A DNA stretch of 64,000 nt from contig CM030942.1 in NCBI GenBank assembly GCA_018136815.1, positions 3,527,648 to 3,591,647 of the forward strand, read 5' to 3'. How positions within the stretch are numbered: the stretch's first letter is position 1; every line of letters starts with the position of its first letter. A program made the position numbers and the translations under genes. The stretch is from Isochrysis galbana (lineage: Eukaryota; Haptophyta; Isochrysidales; Isochrysidaceae). A model generated the notes under the pieces. The model made no database searches. It had not been told where the DNA came from and saw nothing but the letters and a program-made list of their open reading frames with translations. Positions 1 through 10,665 of this stretch are shown here, piece by piece.

Positions 1-122
1 GAGGGTGAGAATCCCGTACCGTGGCCGCGCGCGCCCTCACGATGCGTCCTCGTCGAGTCGGGTTGCTTGGGATTGCAGCTTGAAGTGGGTGGTAAATTCC
101 ATCTAAAGCTAAATACTGGCGA

Positions 123-156
<34 letters not shown>

Positions 157-165
157 ATGCAAAGA

Positions 166-198
<33 letters not shown>

Positions 199-518
199 CG
201 GCAGGAGGAAACCCGGATGGGCCCGGCTTCGGCGCGCCGACTCAGCCGCCCGCTCGGGGCGGTGCACTTTGTCGCGCCGGGTCAGCCGCCGCTCTGCGCG
301 CGTCACAAGCGGGGAGTAGGGCTCCGGCGAGCTCCCCCTCTGCCTCTCGCGGGGCGCCGGCTGACGGAACGGGCCCCTCCGACCCGTCTAGAAACACGGA
401 CCAAGGAGTCTGACACGTGTGCGAGTACCCGGGTGGCAATCCCGCGTGCGGAATGAAAGTGAAGGGCACGCCCTGCCAACCGACCTGGACCTTCTGCGAA
501 GGGTTTGAGTGGAGCACA

Positions 519-553
<35 letters not shown>

Positions 554-646
554 GGTAGGGTGAAGCCAGAGGAAACTCTGGTGGAGGCTCGTAGCGATAC
601 TGACGTGCAAATCGTTCGTCGAACCTGGGTATAGGGGCGAAAGACT

Positions 647-697
<51 letters not shown>

Positions 698-975
698 TGA
701 ACGCAACGGTTTTGTCAGGTAAAGCGAATGATTAGAGGCCTTGGGGCTGAAACAGCCTTAACCTATTCTCAAACTTTAAATGGGCAAGAGGTCCGGGATG
801 CTTGAGTGATCCCGGGCGGCGAACGGCGCGTTCAAAGTGGGCCATTTTTGGTAAGCAGAACTGGCGATGCGGGATGAACCGAACGCCGCGCTAAGGTACC
901 CAAGTGTCCGCTCATCAGAGACCACAAAAGGCGTTGGTACCTCCAGACAGCAGGACGGTGGCCATGGAAGTCGGA

Positions 976-1012
<37 letters not shown>

Positions 1013-1884
1013 GTACTAGCCCTGAAAATGGATGGCGCTCAAGCGGACCACCGATGCGCGGCCGCCGGCGCGAGCGCGAGGCGCCGGCGAGTAGGAGGGC
1101 GCGGGGCGCGCCGCGCAGCCTTGGGCGTGAGCCTGGGTGAAGTGCGCCCCGGTGCAGATCTTGGTGGTAGTAGCAAATATTCAAATGAGACCTTTGAAGA
1201 CTGAAGTGGAGAAAGGTTCCGTGTGAACAGCAGTTGGACACGGGTGAGCCGACCCTAAGAGACAGGAAAACTCCGCCGAACGCGGCCGCTTCTGTCGGCC
1301 CGTCCGTCGAAAGGGAATCGGGTTAATATTCCCGAGCCGACGCGTGGATGGTGGGCGGCGACGCGTACGAACCCGGAGACGCCGGCGCGGGCCCCGGGAA
1401 GAGTTCTCTTTTCTTCTTAACTGCCTCGTGCCCTGGAATCGGTTTAGCCGGAGCGAGGGCTGCACGGCAGGCAAAGCACCCTAAGTCTTGGGGTGTCCGG
1501 CGCGCCCGCGACGGCCCGTGAAAATCCGGGGGAGCGGTTCGTTCTCACGCTCGGTCGTACTCATAACCGCATCAGGTCTCCAAGGTGAGCAGCCTCTAGT
1601 CGATAGAGCAATGTAGGTAAGGGAAGTCGGCAAAATGGTTCCGCAACTTCGGGAGAAGGAATGGCTCTGAAGGCTGGGTGCGGGGGTCCTCCGCTCGAGG
1701 CCGGCTGGCTGCGCTGGGACTACGGCCCCGCGCCGCGGACCCGGCGCGGCCGTCCGGCGGACGGCGGAGGAGCGCTCCGGCATTCCCCGCACGCTGAACA
1801 GCCGCTTCAGAACTGGCGCGGACAAGGGGAATCCGACTGTTTAATTAAAACAAAGCATTGCGATGGCCCGCGAGGGTGCTGACG

Positions 1885-1918
<34 letters not shown>

Positions 1919-1934
1919 AGTGAAGAAATTCAAC

Positions 1935-1997
<63 letters not shown>

Positions 1998-2052
1998 CAA
2001 TTAGTGACGCGCATGAATGGATTCGTGAGATTCCCACTGTCCCTATCTACTG

Positions 2053-2088
<36 letters not shown>

Positions 2089-2093
2089 GAATC

Positions 2094-2131
<38 letters not shown>

Positions 2132-2490
2132 TGTTACTGTGGAACGACTTGATGGGTGTAGAATATGCGGGAGGGGCAACCCGCCAGTGAAATACCGCAA
2201 CCGTCAACGTTGTTTTACTTACTCGGTGGTGCGGAGAGGGCCTCGGCTCGCTTCTGGATCCAAGCCGCCTCGCGCGCGCGATCCGCGTCGGGGACACTAA
2301 CAGGTGGGGAGTTTGGCTGGGGCGGCACGTCTGTTAAAAAATAACGCAGGCGCCCGATTTTGAGCTCAATGAGAACAGAAATCTCATGTGGACCGAAAGG
2401 GGAAAAGCTCGGTTGATTTTGATTTTCAGTACGAATACAAACCGCGAAAGCGTGGCCTATCGATCCTCTCGTCTTTGGGAATTTCAAGCT

Positions 2491-2533
<43 letters not shown>

Positions 2534-2556
2534 TGCCAAGCGTTCATAGCGACGTA

Positions 2557-2591
<35 letters not shown>

Positions 2592-2636
2592 CTGCCTCGC
2601 AGCGGGGGCCAAATGCAGGATTGTTCACCCACCAAC

Positions 2637-2691
<55 letters not shown>

Positions 2692-3035
2692 CTGTCCGCT
2701 TTTCTACGGTAATTTGGTTCAGTACGAGAGGAACCACCAATTCGCATCATCGGTATAGCCGCCGCCGGAAACGGCGATGCGGCGAAGCTGCCATGCGCCG
2801 GATTATAACTGAACGCCTCTAAGTTAGAATCCATGCCGGAAGGAAAGCTCCCCACCGGCCCGGGCACGCCACGAGCAACGGTAGCACTGCCTGAGCCGCG
2901 CGCGACCACAATTTCCGCGCCCGGGCCGACGAATCCCTTGCAGACGACTTGAATAAGGAACGGGGTATTGTACGCGGCAGAGTGGCCTTGTTGCCACGAT
3001 CCGCTGAGATTCAGCCTTGGTTCTGAAGATTTGTT
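1..3035 (+). rRNA. 28S (large subunit) ribosomal RNA, 5' end missing
   Basis: Large-subunit rRNA of the cytosolic ribosome. The conserved core helices are readable in order: the D1-D2 flank with the 'accgtgagggaaagatg' block near 141, the 'aactatgactctcttaagg' block near 1960, the sarcin-ricin loop block 'agtacgagaggaacc' near 2720, and a 3' end near 'gaagatttgt' at about 3034. The first few hundred bases of the mature gene lie left of the window. The GC-rich inserts (for example near 1060-1110 and 1690-1760) sit where eukaryotic expansion segments are expected. The 3' end is placed by analogy with other 28S genes, to within about 5 nt. Short ORFs in this stretch are chance readings of the rRNA. 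Confidence 0.97.
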
Positions 3036-3868
3036 GTTGCCCAGCGCAACAACCCCTTCAGGCGCGCCACCGCTGACACCTGCCCATTCCAAACGCCCGA
3101 GCCACGACGCAAGCCACACGTCTTGTTACCCAGTCACTCGGGCATAGGCCAGTGGAAGACCTCGCAGGCCATTCTCGCAGGGGCCCACTAACACTGAGCC
3201 ACCAACCACCTCGCAAATAGAGGACGTCGCGAGCAAGCTTGGAGGCCCTCGGGCTCACAGTCGGTCCAAGGTGTTGCCCTCACCAATGAAGGATACATTG
3301 CACACAGCAAAATTGGGGGTCCTGATCAGGGGGGCCCAGGCGGTGGGGCTGATCAGAGAGATGGGCAGGCCACGACGGGCTCGGGCGGCCCGAATCAGGC
3401 GAGCCTCTCAAAGCTCGCCCTTGCCTCAATAGGGAAGCGCGTGGGCTTCCTTCCGCCAACGCCTGCCTGCGGGTAGTCGTCGAGGAGGGGCATCACGGTG
3501 GTGCCCATGAGGCAACCACCGCGGCTCACGCGAGGCAGAGCGCCATCGCCCGCACACCCTGGCGATACATTGTATCGCAGGCTTCACTCACATAGCAATC
3601 TTGTGCCACAGCGCAAGCCACACGCCACGCCACCCAGCCACTCGCCGAAGGGCAGAGAGAGGCCCCCTCCCAAGGAAAACGAGTCAAGGTTTCACATTTA
3701 CATCTCTTCACCAGGATCAATTGGAGGGCAGTACACACGGCCGTCGGGCTCAAACAGTCAAGCAGCCAAGCCTAGGCCACCACCTCGCAAAACGCAGGCC
3801 CAATGACGTTGCGAGCAAGTTTCGCTTCCTACCCCTAGGATGCGCTCGGTCCCTAGCGTCGGAGGGTA
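3036..3868. repeat. rDNA downstream spacer with a diverged internal duplication
   Basis: No gene is seen. Two related blocks, about 3090-3250 and 3610-3830, share 'gcaagccacacg', 'acccag.cactcg' and a closing 'ccacctcgcaaa...acgt.gcgagcaag' segment, so this is a decayed duplication typical of rDNA spacer. Between them, about 3490-3560, lies a dispersed hairpin repeat whose arms are 'cggtggt' and 'accaccg' around 'gcccatgaggca'; it recurs near 10400. Confidence 0.6.
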
Positions 3869-3886
3869 ATGAATCATAAATGATCA
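3869..3886. repeat. Target-site duplication, LINE 3' side
   Basis: The 18-base word atgaatcataaatgatca is repeated exactly at 10188-10205. The two copies bracket the minus-strand LINE, which fixes the element limits at 3887 and 10187. Confidence 0.95.
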
Positions 3887-4188
3887 AAAAAAAAATCTTC
3901 TTAAAAAACCCCGCTACGTGTGCGGCGTGAGGCAGTGTGCTTGTGTACCTCCCTACTACCCAACCTTAACCCCTAACAACCCCCTCCCCCTTCCCCAGTT
4001 CCCTCGTTAGCGGAGAAGCTGGTTCCGGGGAGGCCGCGCGCGCTGCTTCGGCCAGGAGTTGGAGAGAAGGGGGCGGGAGACTGTGGCTCGTCCTTTGCTC
4101 TCGGTGTTAGCTTTGGTTATTCTCCCTTAAATAATTTAGATTCCTTTTTTGGTAACTGCTGTGATTCCTACCCAGAGATTTAGCTGCT

Positions 4189-7100
4189 TTAGGTGATGTG
4201 TCGTAGGTCTAGCCCCCTTGCCGCATGCAAGAGGTCCTCCGACATTCCTATGTTGAAATCCTTGTCCACCGTGTACAGCGGGCTTATCATTCTCTTAATG
4301 TGTTTGTTGCTCGGGGCGTGTAACCCCATATTCTCCCGTTGTTTTTTTAGCCTCTGAAAGAAACCGACTTTCGCCGTTACTAACAGGTGATATCTCGTGA
4401 GGATCGCTCTTAAGATCGACCTGACGGACCTGCCGTCCGCGTTGCCATACTGAATGTTATAGAAGTCGGTTAGAATATACCTCCACGCCAAGATACCTAA
4501 GTATCCTGAGGAGGGGTGCGGTCTGTCCACCTGATAGCAGAAAAGACGTTGGGGTATTTCGGATCCCGGCTTAAGGCAAATCCCTAAAAGTCCTTCTATG
4601 AATTCAAAGACAGGCTCCGTCGCGATACATGAGGCCAAGTGAGTGGAACTCTCGGGGGCTATGCCACAAAAGCGGCATGTCGGATCGTCGGCAAAACGGT
4701 TCGCCGTAGCTATTCTCCTATGTAGAATATGTTTAAAATGCAGATAGGAGTCCCTAGGTGTTAAAAAGTTATATTTGTACAGTTGCGATACTTGTTTCCA
4801 CTTCCCCGAGAGGACCGGTAGCCTTTTCTCCCATCTTAGTGTGGATTTTTGTGCTTTGGTTTTCCTCAAAGCGAGGAACGCTTTAGTCAAGACCCTGACA
4901 CTCACATCCTCTAGCGTAGTTTGCGTGCCTTTTAACGTGTACTCTTGAGGTATCGGATACGCTGTTTCCGCCGGGCCGTCGTACGCTCGTCCCCACTTCA
5001 GTGGGGTGAATAGCTCATCGGGCAATAGTTGCGGGCTGATCCGCTCGTGGATGTGGGGCTCTCCCATAACATTAAGTTGGACTTTGTGGTGATCGCCTTT
5101 TCGGCGCAGATAGAAGTTATGGTCTTTGTCCACTAGAATGTCACCTAGATCATGCGCGTCCGGATCTTCTTGAGGGACTAACTCTTGCTCCTCCGGAGGA
5201 GGAGGCGGGGGCTTCGCTTGTTTTCTAAGAAGGTCCGTATAGTCAGATGTGGTATCCACTAGTCTTGATCTAGTCCATTCGGATATCTTTTCCCACGACT
5301 TAAGAAGGGGGGCTACTGAAATGTAATTTCCTCTATGGCGTATCCACCGTTCTCCGTCCGGCAAGTAAGCCGCGCATTCCTCTGTAGTGTATACGTCCCC
5401 CGTGTCCGGGTTAATCGTATTGTGTACGATAACCGTCTGAAGAGACTCCCATTTAGACCTATGTGAATGGTGAATCGCCGGAGGTTTGTGGAAAAGGTTG
5501 TGCCATATCGGGGAGCCCAGGGTTCCTTCCCGTGTGTTTGTTTCCCTATGGAAGTTAATCCGTCTAAAGTTCTCGAGCGCAAGCTTCCAAAAAGCCGGGA
5601 GCGTGCTATTACCACGAATGCTAGCCGTGAGGCTCTTCACGTCGACCTTCGCGAAGACCGCCGCGCGCCCTAAGGGGGTGCGGCAGAACCATTGGTCTAA
5701 GACCGTTTTCCATTCCGCCGTTGACGGGTTTAGGTAGCGGGCTATCCATATCGCTTGAAGCGCTCGCGTGTGTTCGGCCATGGGGAGTAGTCCGACACCC
5801 AATAGGGGCCCGTCTTCTCTCGTCCCCACTCTCGGGTACGCCGGAAGGGTTATCCATTTTATACCCTCGTGCGAGGAGCCTAACTCGTCCGCCTGTAGTC
5901 GGGGAGATCTATCCCATAGTATTGTTTGAACGTCAGAATCTATGGCCTCCATGAACCACGCCGGCGGGGTGGACGTGGACAGCCAATATCTCGGCGTCCC
6001 GTATATTATGAAGTTCACTAGTAGGGTCCTTCCATGAATGGAGAGACTCGTCATTCCCCTCCATGTTGCGACTTTCTTTTTAAGCTTGGCGTATAGCTTC
6101 TCCCAGAAGGAGTCATTGTCTGTTCCTTCCCAGAATGGGACTCCTAGTATGGTCGCAAATTCGCCTTCGCCGAGCGTTTTAAGATAAGCTAGCGTCTCGG
6201 GGACCTGCGCTCCCGTAAGTGATCCCATTCGTATTAGTATGCTCTTGTTTTTGTTCACTTTAGCCCCGGTGGCGGTTCCATAGCTTTCTAGAATGTGCAT
6301 CGCCCTCTCCAATGACTCGAAGGAGTTTGCCAAAATTTGCGTGTCATCCGCAAACTGCGAAAGCCTCAACTCTCTAGGTCCTATCCTGATTCCTTTCATC
6401 TCCGGGTCGGCGTTTACTAGACGTGTTAGGCCTTCGGCCACTAGGAGAAAGGCTAGGGGCGATAGCGGGCATCCTTGGGGCATGCCGCAATGTATCGTGA
6501 AGGGATTGCTGCGTCTGCCGTTAGCCTTGATCCATCTGATCGGGAGTGAATCCGTGTTGGTTAGTAGCGCTAGCCATCTAGAGTAACCAGGGCCGAAGCC
6601 CAGCGCTTGTATCGCTTTATGATAATAATCCCAACTGACTCTATCGAAGGCTTTTTCCCAGTCTATCGCCAGGGCTAGGCCTTCTTCTTCTGTGTCGTCT
6701 AGGTACGCTTGCACTAGTTTTAGGAGGTGGGTGGCTTCGCCTATCATCCTCCTAGGCACGAAGCCCACTTGCTCCTTTGAGATAATCGTATGTATCGTCT
6801 TTTTAAGTCTGTTAGCTAGGACCCTGGCGAGGATTTTGTAGTCCGTTTGGAGCAGCGTAATTGGTCTATAATTCCTCGGGTCCCTGGCGTCCCCTTTTTT
6901 ATAGAGCAAAGCTATGTCGCCCGAGCATGTATCCTCCGGTAATGCCCCCGTCCGGTAGGCTTCGTGAAACATGTCCATCAGTCGCGGTGCCACTAGCTTT
7001 TCGAAGCTTTGATAAAACTCCATTGGTATGCCGTCCGGCCCCGCGGATTTACCTTTCGCCATTTGCCGTATAGCACGGATGATCTCCGAATATCCTATGG

Positions 7101-8520
7101 GCTTGTCCAAGAAGGACCTATGACTCGTCGGTATCCGACGTTGACTCAGCGCATGGAGGAGGGGTTCCGCGCCCTGAGAGATCTTTTCGCTGAAAAGCCA
7201 TACATAGTAGCTCCGCAACGAAACCAAAATCGCGGAGTCGTCGGTTGCTACATTGTCTTCCTTTAGGGCCGGCTGCGGGTCTTCCCATCTCACTCCGGCG
7301 TACATCGCCGGGATGTCGCCGCTAGCGTGTCTCGGTGTAAATCTCTTGAAAAATTGCTTCGTAACAAGCTCTTCCGCCCTTATGATTTTTTCCGCTAGGG
7401 ACGGGGACGGTGAGAAAGTACGTCTTTTGTCGATTACTTTGCGATTGAGTTCCGTTAAGGTGTCCGGCCGGGCCGTCCCGGGGGTCGCCGCCATCTGGGC
7501 TTTCCTAGCGTCTGCTACCGCGTCGATTTCCGCTTGCGCGTACCTTTGTCTTCTGCGTAGCTCGACCGCCTTCGCGAGGAGGATCGAAGATACTTTCCTT
7601 TTGGATTCCGTCCAAGTGGATAGCTTGTCCCCGGCGTCCTCTCCCGGATGGACCGGGTATAGTCTCCTCCAGAGGAGGTCGATCATCTCTCGGGTCTCCG
7701 GGTCTTCTAATACCTCCAAAGGTATCTTGGCCTCTATCTCTGTTGCCCTCCGTGGGGGGGCAATAGCGAAAGTCGCTACTACCGGGTGGTGGTCCGACGC
7801 CGCTAGGCCCGTGAAAAGCTTAAGATCTATGTATGCCTTGTGCCATCTCCACGTGGAGTAGTATTCCGCGGCGTATACCCGATCTATCCTCGTGTGGGTC
7901 TGATGCCCGCACCTCGTGTATTGGTCCCTAAGGCCCGGATTTACCAGTAATTGGATGTCCGTGAGCCCATGTGTGGCGAGCGCCCTCGCGAGGGCTCTGC
8001 CTCCCGAATTTGCGTAAGGGGTCGCTCCCGCGATGGACCGGGTATCTCTACGTATGCTCTCCACGCAATTGAAGTCGCCCGCTAATATAGTGTGAGAAAG
8101 TATTTCCGGCGTCTCGTGTAGCTTTTTGATGTCTTCTTTTCGCTTATTAGGTTGAGAATTAAGATACACAGAGGAGAAAGCTATCGTTTCATGCCCGATT
8201 TTTGCCTTTACTACTACCAGCCTCCCCGGGATAACTACCGACCAAGATTCTACTACTACGTCGCTTCTGTCTCTTCTAATGGCTATCGCCACTCCGCTTC
8301 CCGGGTCGCCCCTAGTTGCGGGAGTTTGAAACCAGTCCCACCCTAGGGACCGGGCCAAGTTTCGCACCTTCAAGTGCCATCCATCGGAGTAATGATGCAA
8401 TTCTTGCGCATAAAGGATGTGGACTCCTCCTAATCTCGCTTGCGCTAGCGTAGATGCTAATTTATGTTTTGCTCCATTCAAATTGTATGTCGCAATCTTA
8501 AGATCACTATTATTCACCAT
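4189..8520 (-). CDS. LINE ORF2: AP endonuclease / reverse transcriptase
   Basis: 1443-residue protein that nicks target DNA and copies the element RNA by target-primed reverse transcription. An exonuclease-endonuclease-phosphatase domain occupies about residues 8-245, with the motifs ATYNLNG, QELHH, AGDFN (about 146) and DHHPVV (about 240). A reverse transcriptase follows, from about 480 to 780, with GPDGIP near 492, a GCPLSP block and the catalytic FADD near 723. A Cys-His knuckle CRFCG...H...C lies near 1278. The start ATG overlaps the ORF1 stop in the string ATGGTGAATAA, which suggests coupled termination-reinitiation; that is inference. No frameshift or stop interrupts it. The length is normal to long for a LINE ORF2. 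Confidence 0.95.
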   Translation of the reverse strand: MVNNSDLKIATYNLNGAKHKLASTLAQARLGGVHILYAQELHHYSDGWHLKVRNLARSLGWDWFQTPATRGDPGSGVAIAIRRDRSDVVVESWSVVIPGRLVVVKAKIGHETIAFSSVYLNSQPNKRKEDIKKLHETPEILSHTILAGDFNCVESIRRDTRSIAGATPYANSGGRALARALATHGLTDIQLLVNPGLRDQYTRCGHQTHTRIDRVYAAEYYSTWRWHKAYIDLKLFTGLAASDHHPVVATFAIAPPRRATEIEAKIPLEVLEDPETREMIDLLWRRLYPVHPGEDAGDKLSTWTESKRKVSSILLAKAVELRRRQRYAQAEIDAVADARKAQMAATPGTARPDTLTELNRKVIDKRRTFSPSPSLAEKIIRAEELVTKQFFKRFTPRHASGDIPAMYAGVRWEDPQPALKEDNVATDDSAILVSLRSYYVWLFSEKISQGAEPLLHALSQRRIPTSHRSFLDKPIGYSEIIRAIRQMAKGKSAGPDGIPMEFYQSFEKLVAPRLMDMFHEAYRTGALPEDTCSGDIALLYKKGDARDPRNYRPITLLQTDYKILARVLANRLKKTIHTIISKEQVGFVPRRMIGEATHLLKLVQAYLDDTEEEGLALAIDWEKAFDRVSWDYYHKAIQALGFGPGYSRWLALLTNTDSLPIRWIKANGRRSNPFTIHCGMPQGCPLSPLAFLLVAEGLTRLVNADPEMKGIRIGPRELRLSQFADDTQILANSFESLERAMHILESYGTATGAKVNKNKSILIRMGSLTGAQVPETLAYLKTLGEGEFATILGVPFWEGTDNDSFWEKLYAKLKKKVATWRGMTSLSIHGRTLLVNFIIYGTPRYWLSTSTPPAWFMEAIDSDVQTILWDRSPRLQADELGSSHEGIKWITLPAYPRVGTREDGPLLGVGLLPMAEHTRALQAIWIARYLNPSTAEWKTVLDQWFCRTPLGRAAVFAKVDVKSLTASIRGNSTLPAFWKLALENFRRINFHRETNTREGTLGSPIWHNLFHKPPAIHHSHRSKWESLQTVIVHNTINPDTGDVYTTEECAAYLPDGERWIRHRGNYISVAPLLKSWEKISEWTRSRLVDTTSDYTDLLRKQAKPPPPPPEEQELVPQEDPDAHDLGDILVDKDHNFYLRRKGDHHKVQLNVMGEPHIHERISPQLLPDELFTPLKWGRAYDGPAETAYPIPQEYTLKGTQTTLEDVSVRVLTKAFLALRKTKAQKSTLRWEKRLPVLSGKWKQVSQLYKYNFLTPRDSYLHFKHILHRRIATANRFADDPTCRFCGIAPESSTHLASCIATEPVFEFIEGLLGICLKPGSEIPQRLFCYQVDRPHPSSGYLGILAWRYILTDFYNIQYGNADGRSVRSILRAILTRYHLLVTAKVGFFQRLKKQRENMGLHAPSNKHIKRMISPLYTVDKDFNIGMSEDLLHAARGLDLRHIT

Positions 8521-10162
8521 GACGGTACAGGCAACTTACTCCGTTCACGCAGTACCCTGGATAGGCCTTATTAGGTTTCAGATTGCACTTGACCATACAA
8601 TTTTGTTTACCCGTGGCGGGGTCCTTTACCCAACATCCGGGGATGTCATGGCTGGAAGAGCATTGGACGATTTGTCGCCCCTTCATGCGATTATTTTTGC
8701 ATTCGCCTGCCATGAATCGACGGCACGGTGCCGCCGCTCCAAGACCCATTAGGGCCCTGTAGTCCATGGCGTTGCTTACTTCGCGTTGGCGTTTGCGCTG
8801 CTCCGCTTTCGCCTTGTCTTGTTCGCACGTGCATTGGCGAAAGCTGACTTGGTTCTTGCGTAGATATGAGATAGCCCAGGGCTTATCGTATCCTTTGCAC
8901 CCGCCCGGGGCGCCGTGTATGGCAATGTCGCCGTCCGGTGTTACGCATTCCACCGATGAGCGGACCGCGTAGTCCAAGTTGAAGTTTTCCCCGTCATCGA
9001 GGGTCACGTGGAAGGTTCGGGGAAAGCGATGGCCCAGGGCGGTGGTGTCTGTGTATACGTAGAAGTGCCAAATTGGACGTTTACCGGCTTCTACCTTAGT
9101 GATCCCTTCGAGCGTGGTCTTGACTCGCTGTTGATTGCCCCTAAGGACATGGAAGCCTTCACGCTCCAATGCACTGGCCAGATGCCGAGTTTTAGTTTTG
9201 TATGCCTTAATCGGATCGAATATGCGAAACACGATGTAGGTGGCGACCTCTTTGAGAGAGGACCTGATAGCGCTAGATTTGCGGGGAGCTGAGTCGGCTA
9301 TCGTGCCATAGGTGACTCCAAACTCATGCGGGACTCCCGAGAGTACCGTTTGAAGTTTGTCGCCATAAGCGGCCTTGAATTGGTCGTGAGCATCGTCGTC
9401 GACGTAGAAAATCCATGGGCCCTTTCGGCCCTTGTCCATCCCATCTGGCGTGGCATCTAGGCCCTCTAGCCTAGAGAGAAGAAACTTCATGAACGTGGCT
9501 ACATCCTCACTTTTAATGTCCTTTTTGTCTTCAGCTAGTTGCGCTAGCTGAATGAAAAAGGGTGTGTCTTCGGGTTCCTCTTCTTCATCCATTGGAGGGG
9601 GAGCGAGTTGGGTGGTGTTGGTGGGAGTCCCTTTGGGATCCGACTGTGGGTCGGCCCGCTTGCGCGACAGCTGTTGCGGTTGTTGTTGGGCTGGCTGCTT
9701 CAGAGCTTGTTGGGCTGGCTCCTTCAGTTTGTTCCCATGCGTGGCTTCTGCATACGACTTGGGCGCATGGGTTGTTTGTTGGTTGGTGGGAGCAAAAGCT
9801 CCAAGGATTGATTGTTGTGTCAAGTGCCCGCCCCCGAGGGGTGCACTGCTGGTAGGAGTTACCACCATGGGGGTGGCAGCAATGCTGCCACCCACCATGG
9901 GGAGTCCTTGATTGGGTGGCGAGACGGTGGAGCTGGGCGGCTGAGCCAGTTGCTGGCTCTGTTGCTCTGCAGGGAACAGGGCACGGCCTGTTCCCTGCTT
10001 CTGGGGCTGGTGAGGAGGCGAGGGTGGCGGAGCCATGTCGACGTCGGTGTCTGGCGGGGCAGAGGCCTGCGAGCGCTTTGGCTCCGGCGGTTTGGGGCGG
10101 CCCCGTTGGGGCGTCGTGGCGGCGGGGGGCTGGGAGAGGGGAGCGGTCGGCGCGCGCTCCAT
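8510..10162 (-). CDS. LINE ORF1: RNA-binding protein with Cys-His fingers
   Basis: 550-residue first ORF of the LINE, presumed to coat the element RNA. Residues 1-200 are Pro/Gln-rich and low complexity. The middle, about 200-450, is a globular region shared with the copy at 56.5-57.6 kb and, weakly, with the one at 46.5-47.2 kb. The C-terminus (about 479-550) has clustered Cys and His, including C-x7-C...C...H near the start and a closing C-x5-C-x3-H of the CCCH kind. The ATG lies only 25 nt from the element's 5' end and begins a GC hairpin. I do not see an RRM or an L1-type coiled coil by eye, so the fold is unassigned. Confidence 0.85.
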   Translation of the reverse strand: MERAPTAPLSQPPAATTPQRGRPKPPEPKRSQASAPPDTDVDMAPPPSPPHQPQKQGTGRALFPAEQQSQQLAQPPSSTVSPPNQGLPMVGGSIAATPMVVTPTSSAPLGGGHLTQQSILGAFAPTNQQTTHAPKSYAEATHGNKLKEPAQQALKQPAQQQPQQLSRKRADPQSDPKGTPTNTTQLAPPPMDEEEEPEDTPFFIQLAQLAEDKKDIKSEDVATFMKFLLSRLEGLDATPDGMDKGRKGPWIFYVDDDAHDQFKAAYGDKLQTVLSGVPHEFGVTYGTIADSAPRKSSAIRSSLKEVATYIVFRIFDPIKAYKTKTRHLASALEREGFHVLRGNQQRVKTTLEGITKVEAGKRPIWHFYVYTDTTALGHRFPRTFHVTLDDGENFNLDYAVRSSVECVTPDGDIAIHGAPGGCKGYDKPWAISYLRKNQVSFRQCTCEQDKAKAEQRKRQREVSNAMDYRALMGLGAAAPCRRFMAGECKNNRMKGRQIVQCSSSHDIPGCWVKDPATGKQNCMVKCNLKPNKAYPGYCVNGVSCLYRHGE

Positions 10163-10168
10163 CGCTAA

Positions 10169-10184
10169 AACTATAACAATAGTT
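10169..10184 (-). promoter_or_regulatory. 5'-terminal hairpin 1 of the LINE
   Basis: On the sense strand AACTAT-TGTT-ATAGTT forms a perfect 6-bp stem with a 4-nt loop. It occupies nt 4-19 of the element and lies 6 nt before the ORF1 ATG. The ATG is followed by a second stem, GGAGCG...CGCTCC. The same arrangement recurs in other retroposons of the window. Confidence 0.8.
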
Positions 10185-10187
10185 GTG

Positions 10188-10205
10188 ATGAATCATAAAT
10201 GATCA
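10188..10205. repeat. Target-site duplication, LINE 5' side
   Basis: Exact second copy of the 18-base word at 3869-3886. Confidence 0.95.
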
Positions 10206-10333
10206 GCAATGCAGTAAGCTGTTCTTTTGATATTTCACTACTATACTTATAATATCGCGTAACAACCTGATATAAGGCTGAGAATAGGACCTGATATCAT
10301 GCTTCGGGAGCTGAAACCTGACGACCTGATACC

Positions 10334-10530
10334 AAAAAAATATTCTTGAAGGTGTCCGCTACGCTACTTGTGACTCACGGCTCAGAGGTGGTGAGGGGGA
10401 GTATCGCGGTGGCGCCCATGAGGCAACCACCGCGGCTTGGGCGAGGCAGAGCGCCATCGCCGATCGCATCGCCAATCGTATATCGCCGGATAAGATTCTT
10501 ACTACATTCACGCGCACGCACATTCACACA
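10334..10530 (-). repeat. Retroposon fragment with hairpin and T-rich tail
   Basis: On the minus strand the segment ends in 'caccttcaagaatattttttt', the same terminal motif as the repeats ending at 36246 and 49204. Its body holds the hairpin repeat near 10404-10435 (arms GCGGTGG and CCACCGC around 'gcccatgaggc') also seen near 3500. The 'cttgggcgaggcagagcgcca' block recurs near 26745. Limits are approximate. Confidence 0.5.
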
Positions 10531-10665
10531 AACGCGCGCAAAACTAATAGCAACAAAGTAAGAGCGCGCGGGGAAATTTCTGTGCCGCAAGAATGCCCCG
10601 CGCGGACTCGAAACGGCCGTGAGGGAGAAGTGAGAAGCAGAGACCTCAGTATAAACATACAGAGG

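Larger units (their letters stand above)
3887..10187 (-). mobile_element. Full-length APE-type non-LTR retrotransposon (LINE)
   Basis: Complete two-ORF LINE of 6301 bp flanked by a perfect 18-bp target-site duplication. In sense order it has a 25-nt 5' UTR that is mostly one hairpin, ORF1, ORF2 overlapping ORF1 by 11 nt, a 3' UTR of about 300 nt and an end in 'aagaagat' plus a run of T. Both ORFs are intact, so it was recently or is still capable of moving. It inserted about 850 bp downstream of the 28S gene. That makes it a spacer insertion and not the R1/R2 type of site-specific insertion inside 28S. Partial copies of the same or related families occur at 24.3, 27.6, 34.0, 35.0, 45.9, 51.2 and 56.5 kb. 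Confidence 0.93.

Noticed and set aside
192..3258. Many ORFs over 60 codons
   Set aside because: They lie in 28S rRNA and its flank and follow rRNA conservation, not codon structure.
3887..10187. Possible R1/R2-type 28S-specific retrotransposon
   Set aside because: It lies about 850 bp beyond the end of 28S, has an ordinary 18-bp target duplication, and the 28S target regions in the window are uninterrupted.
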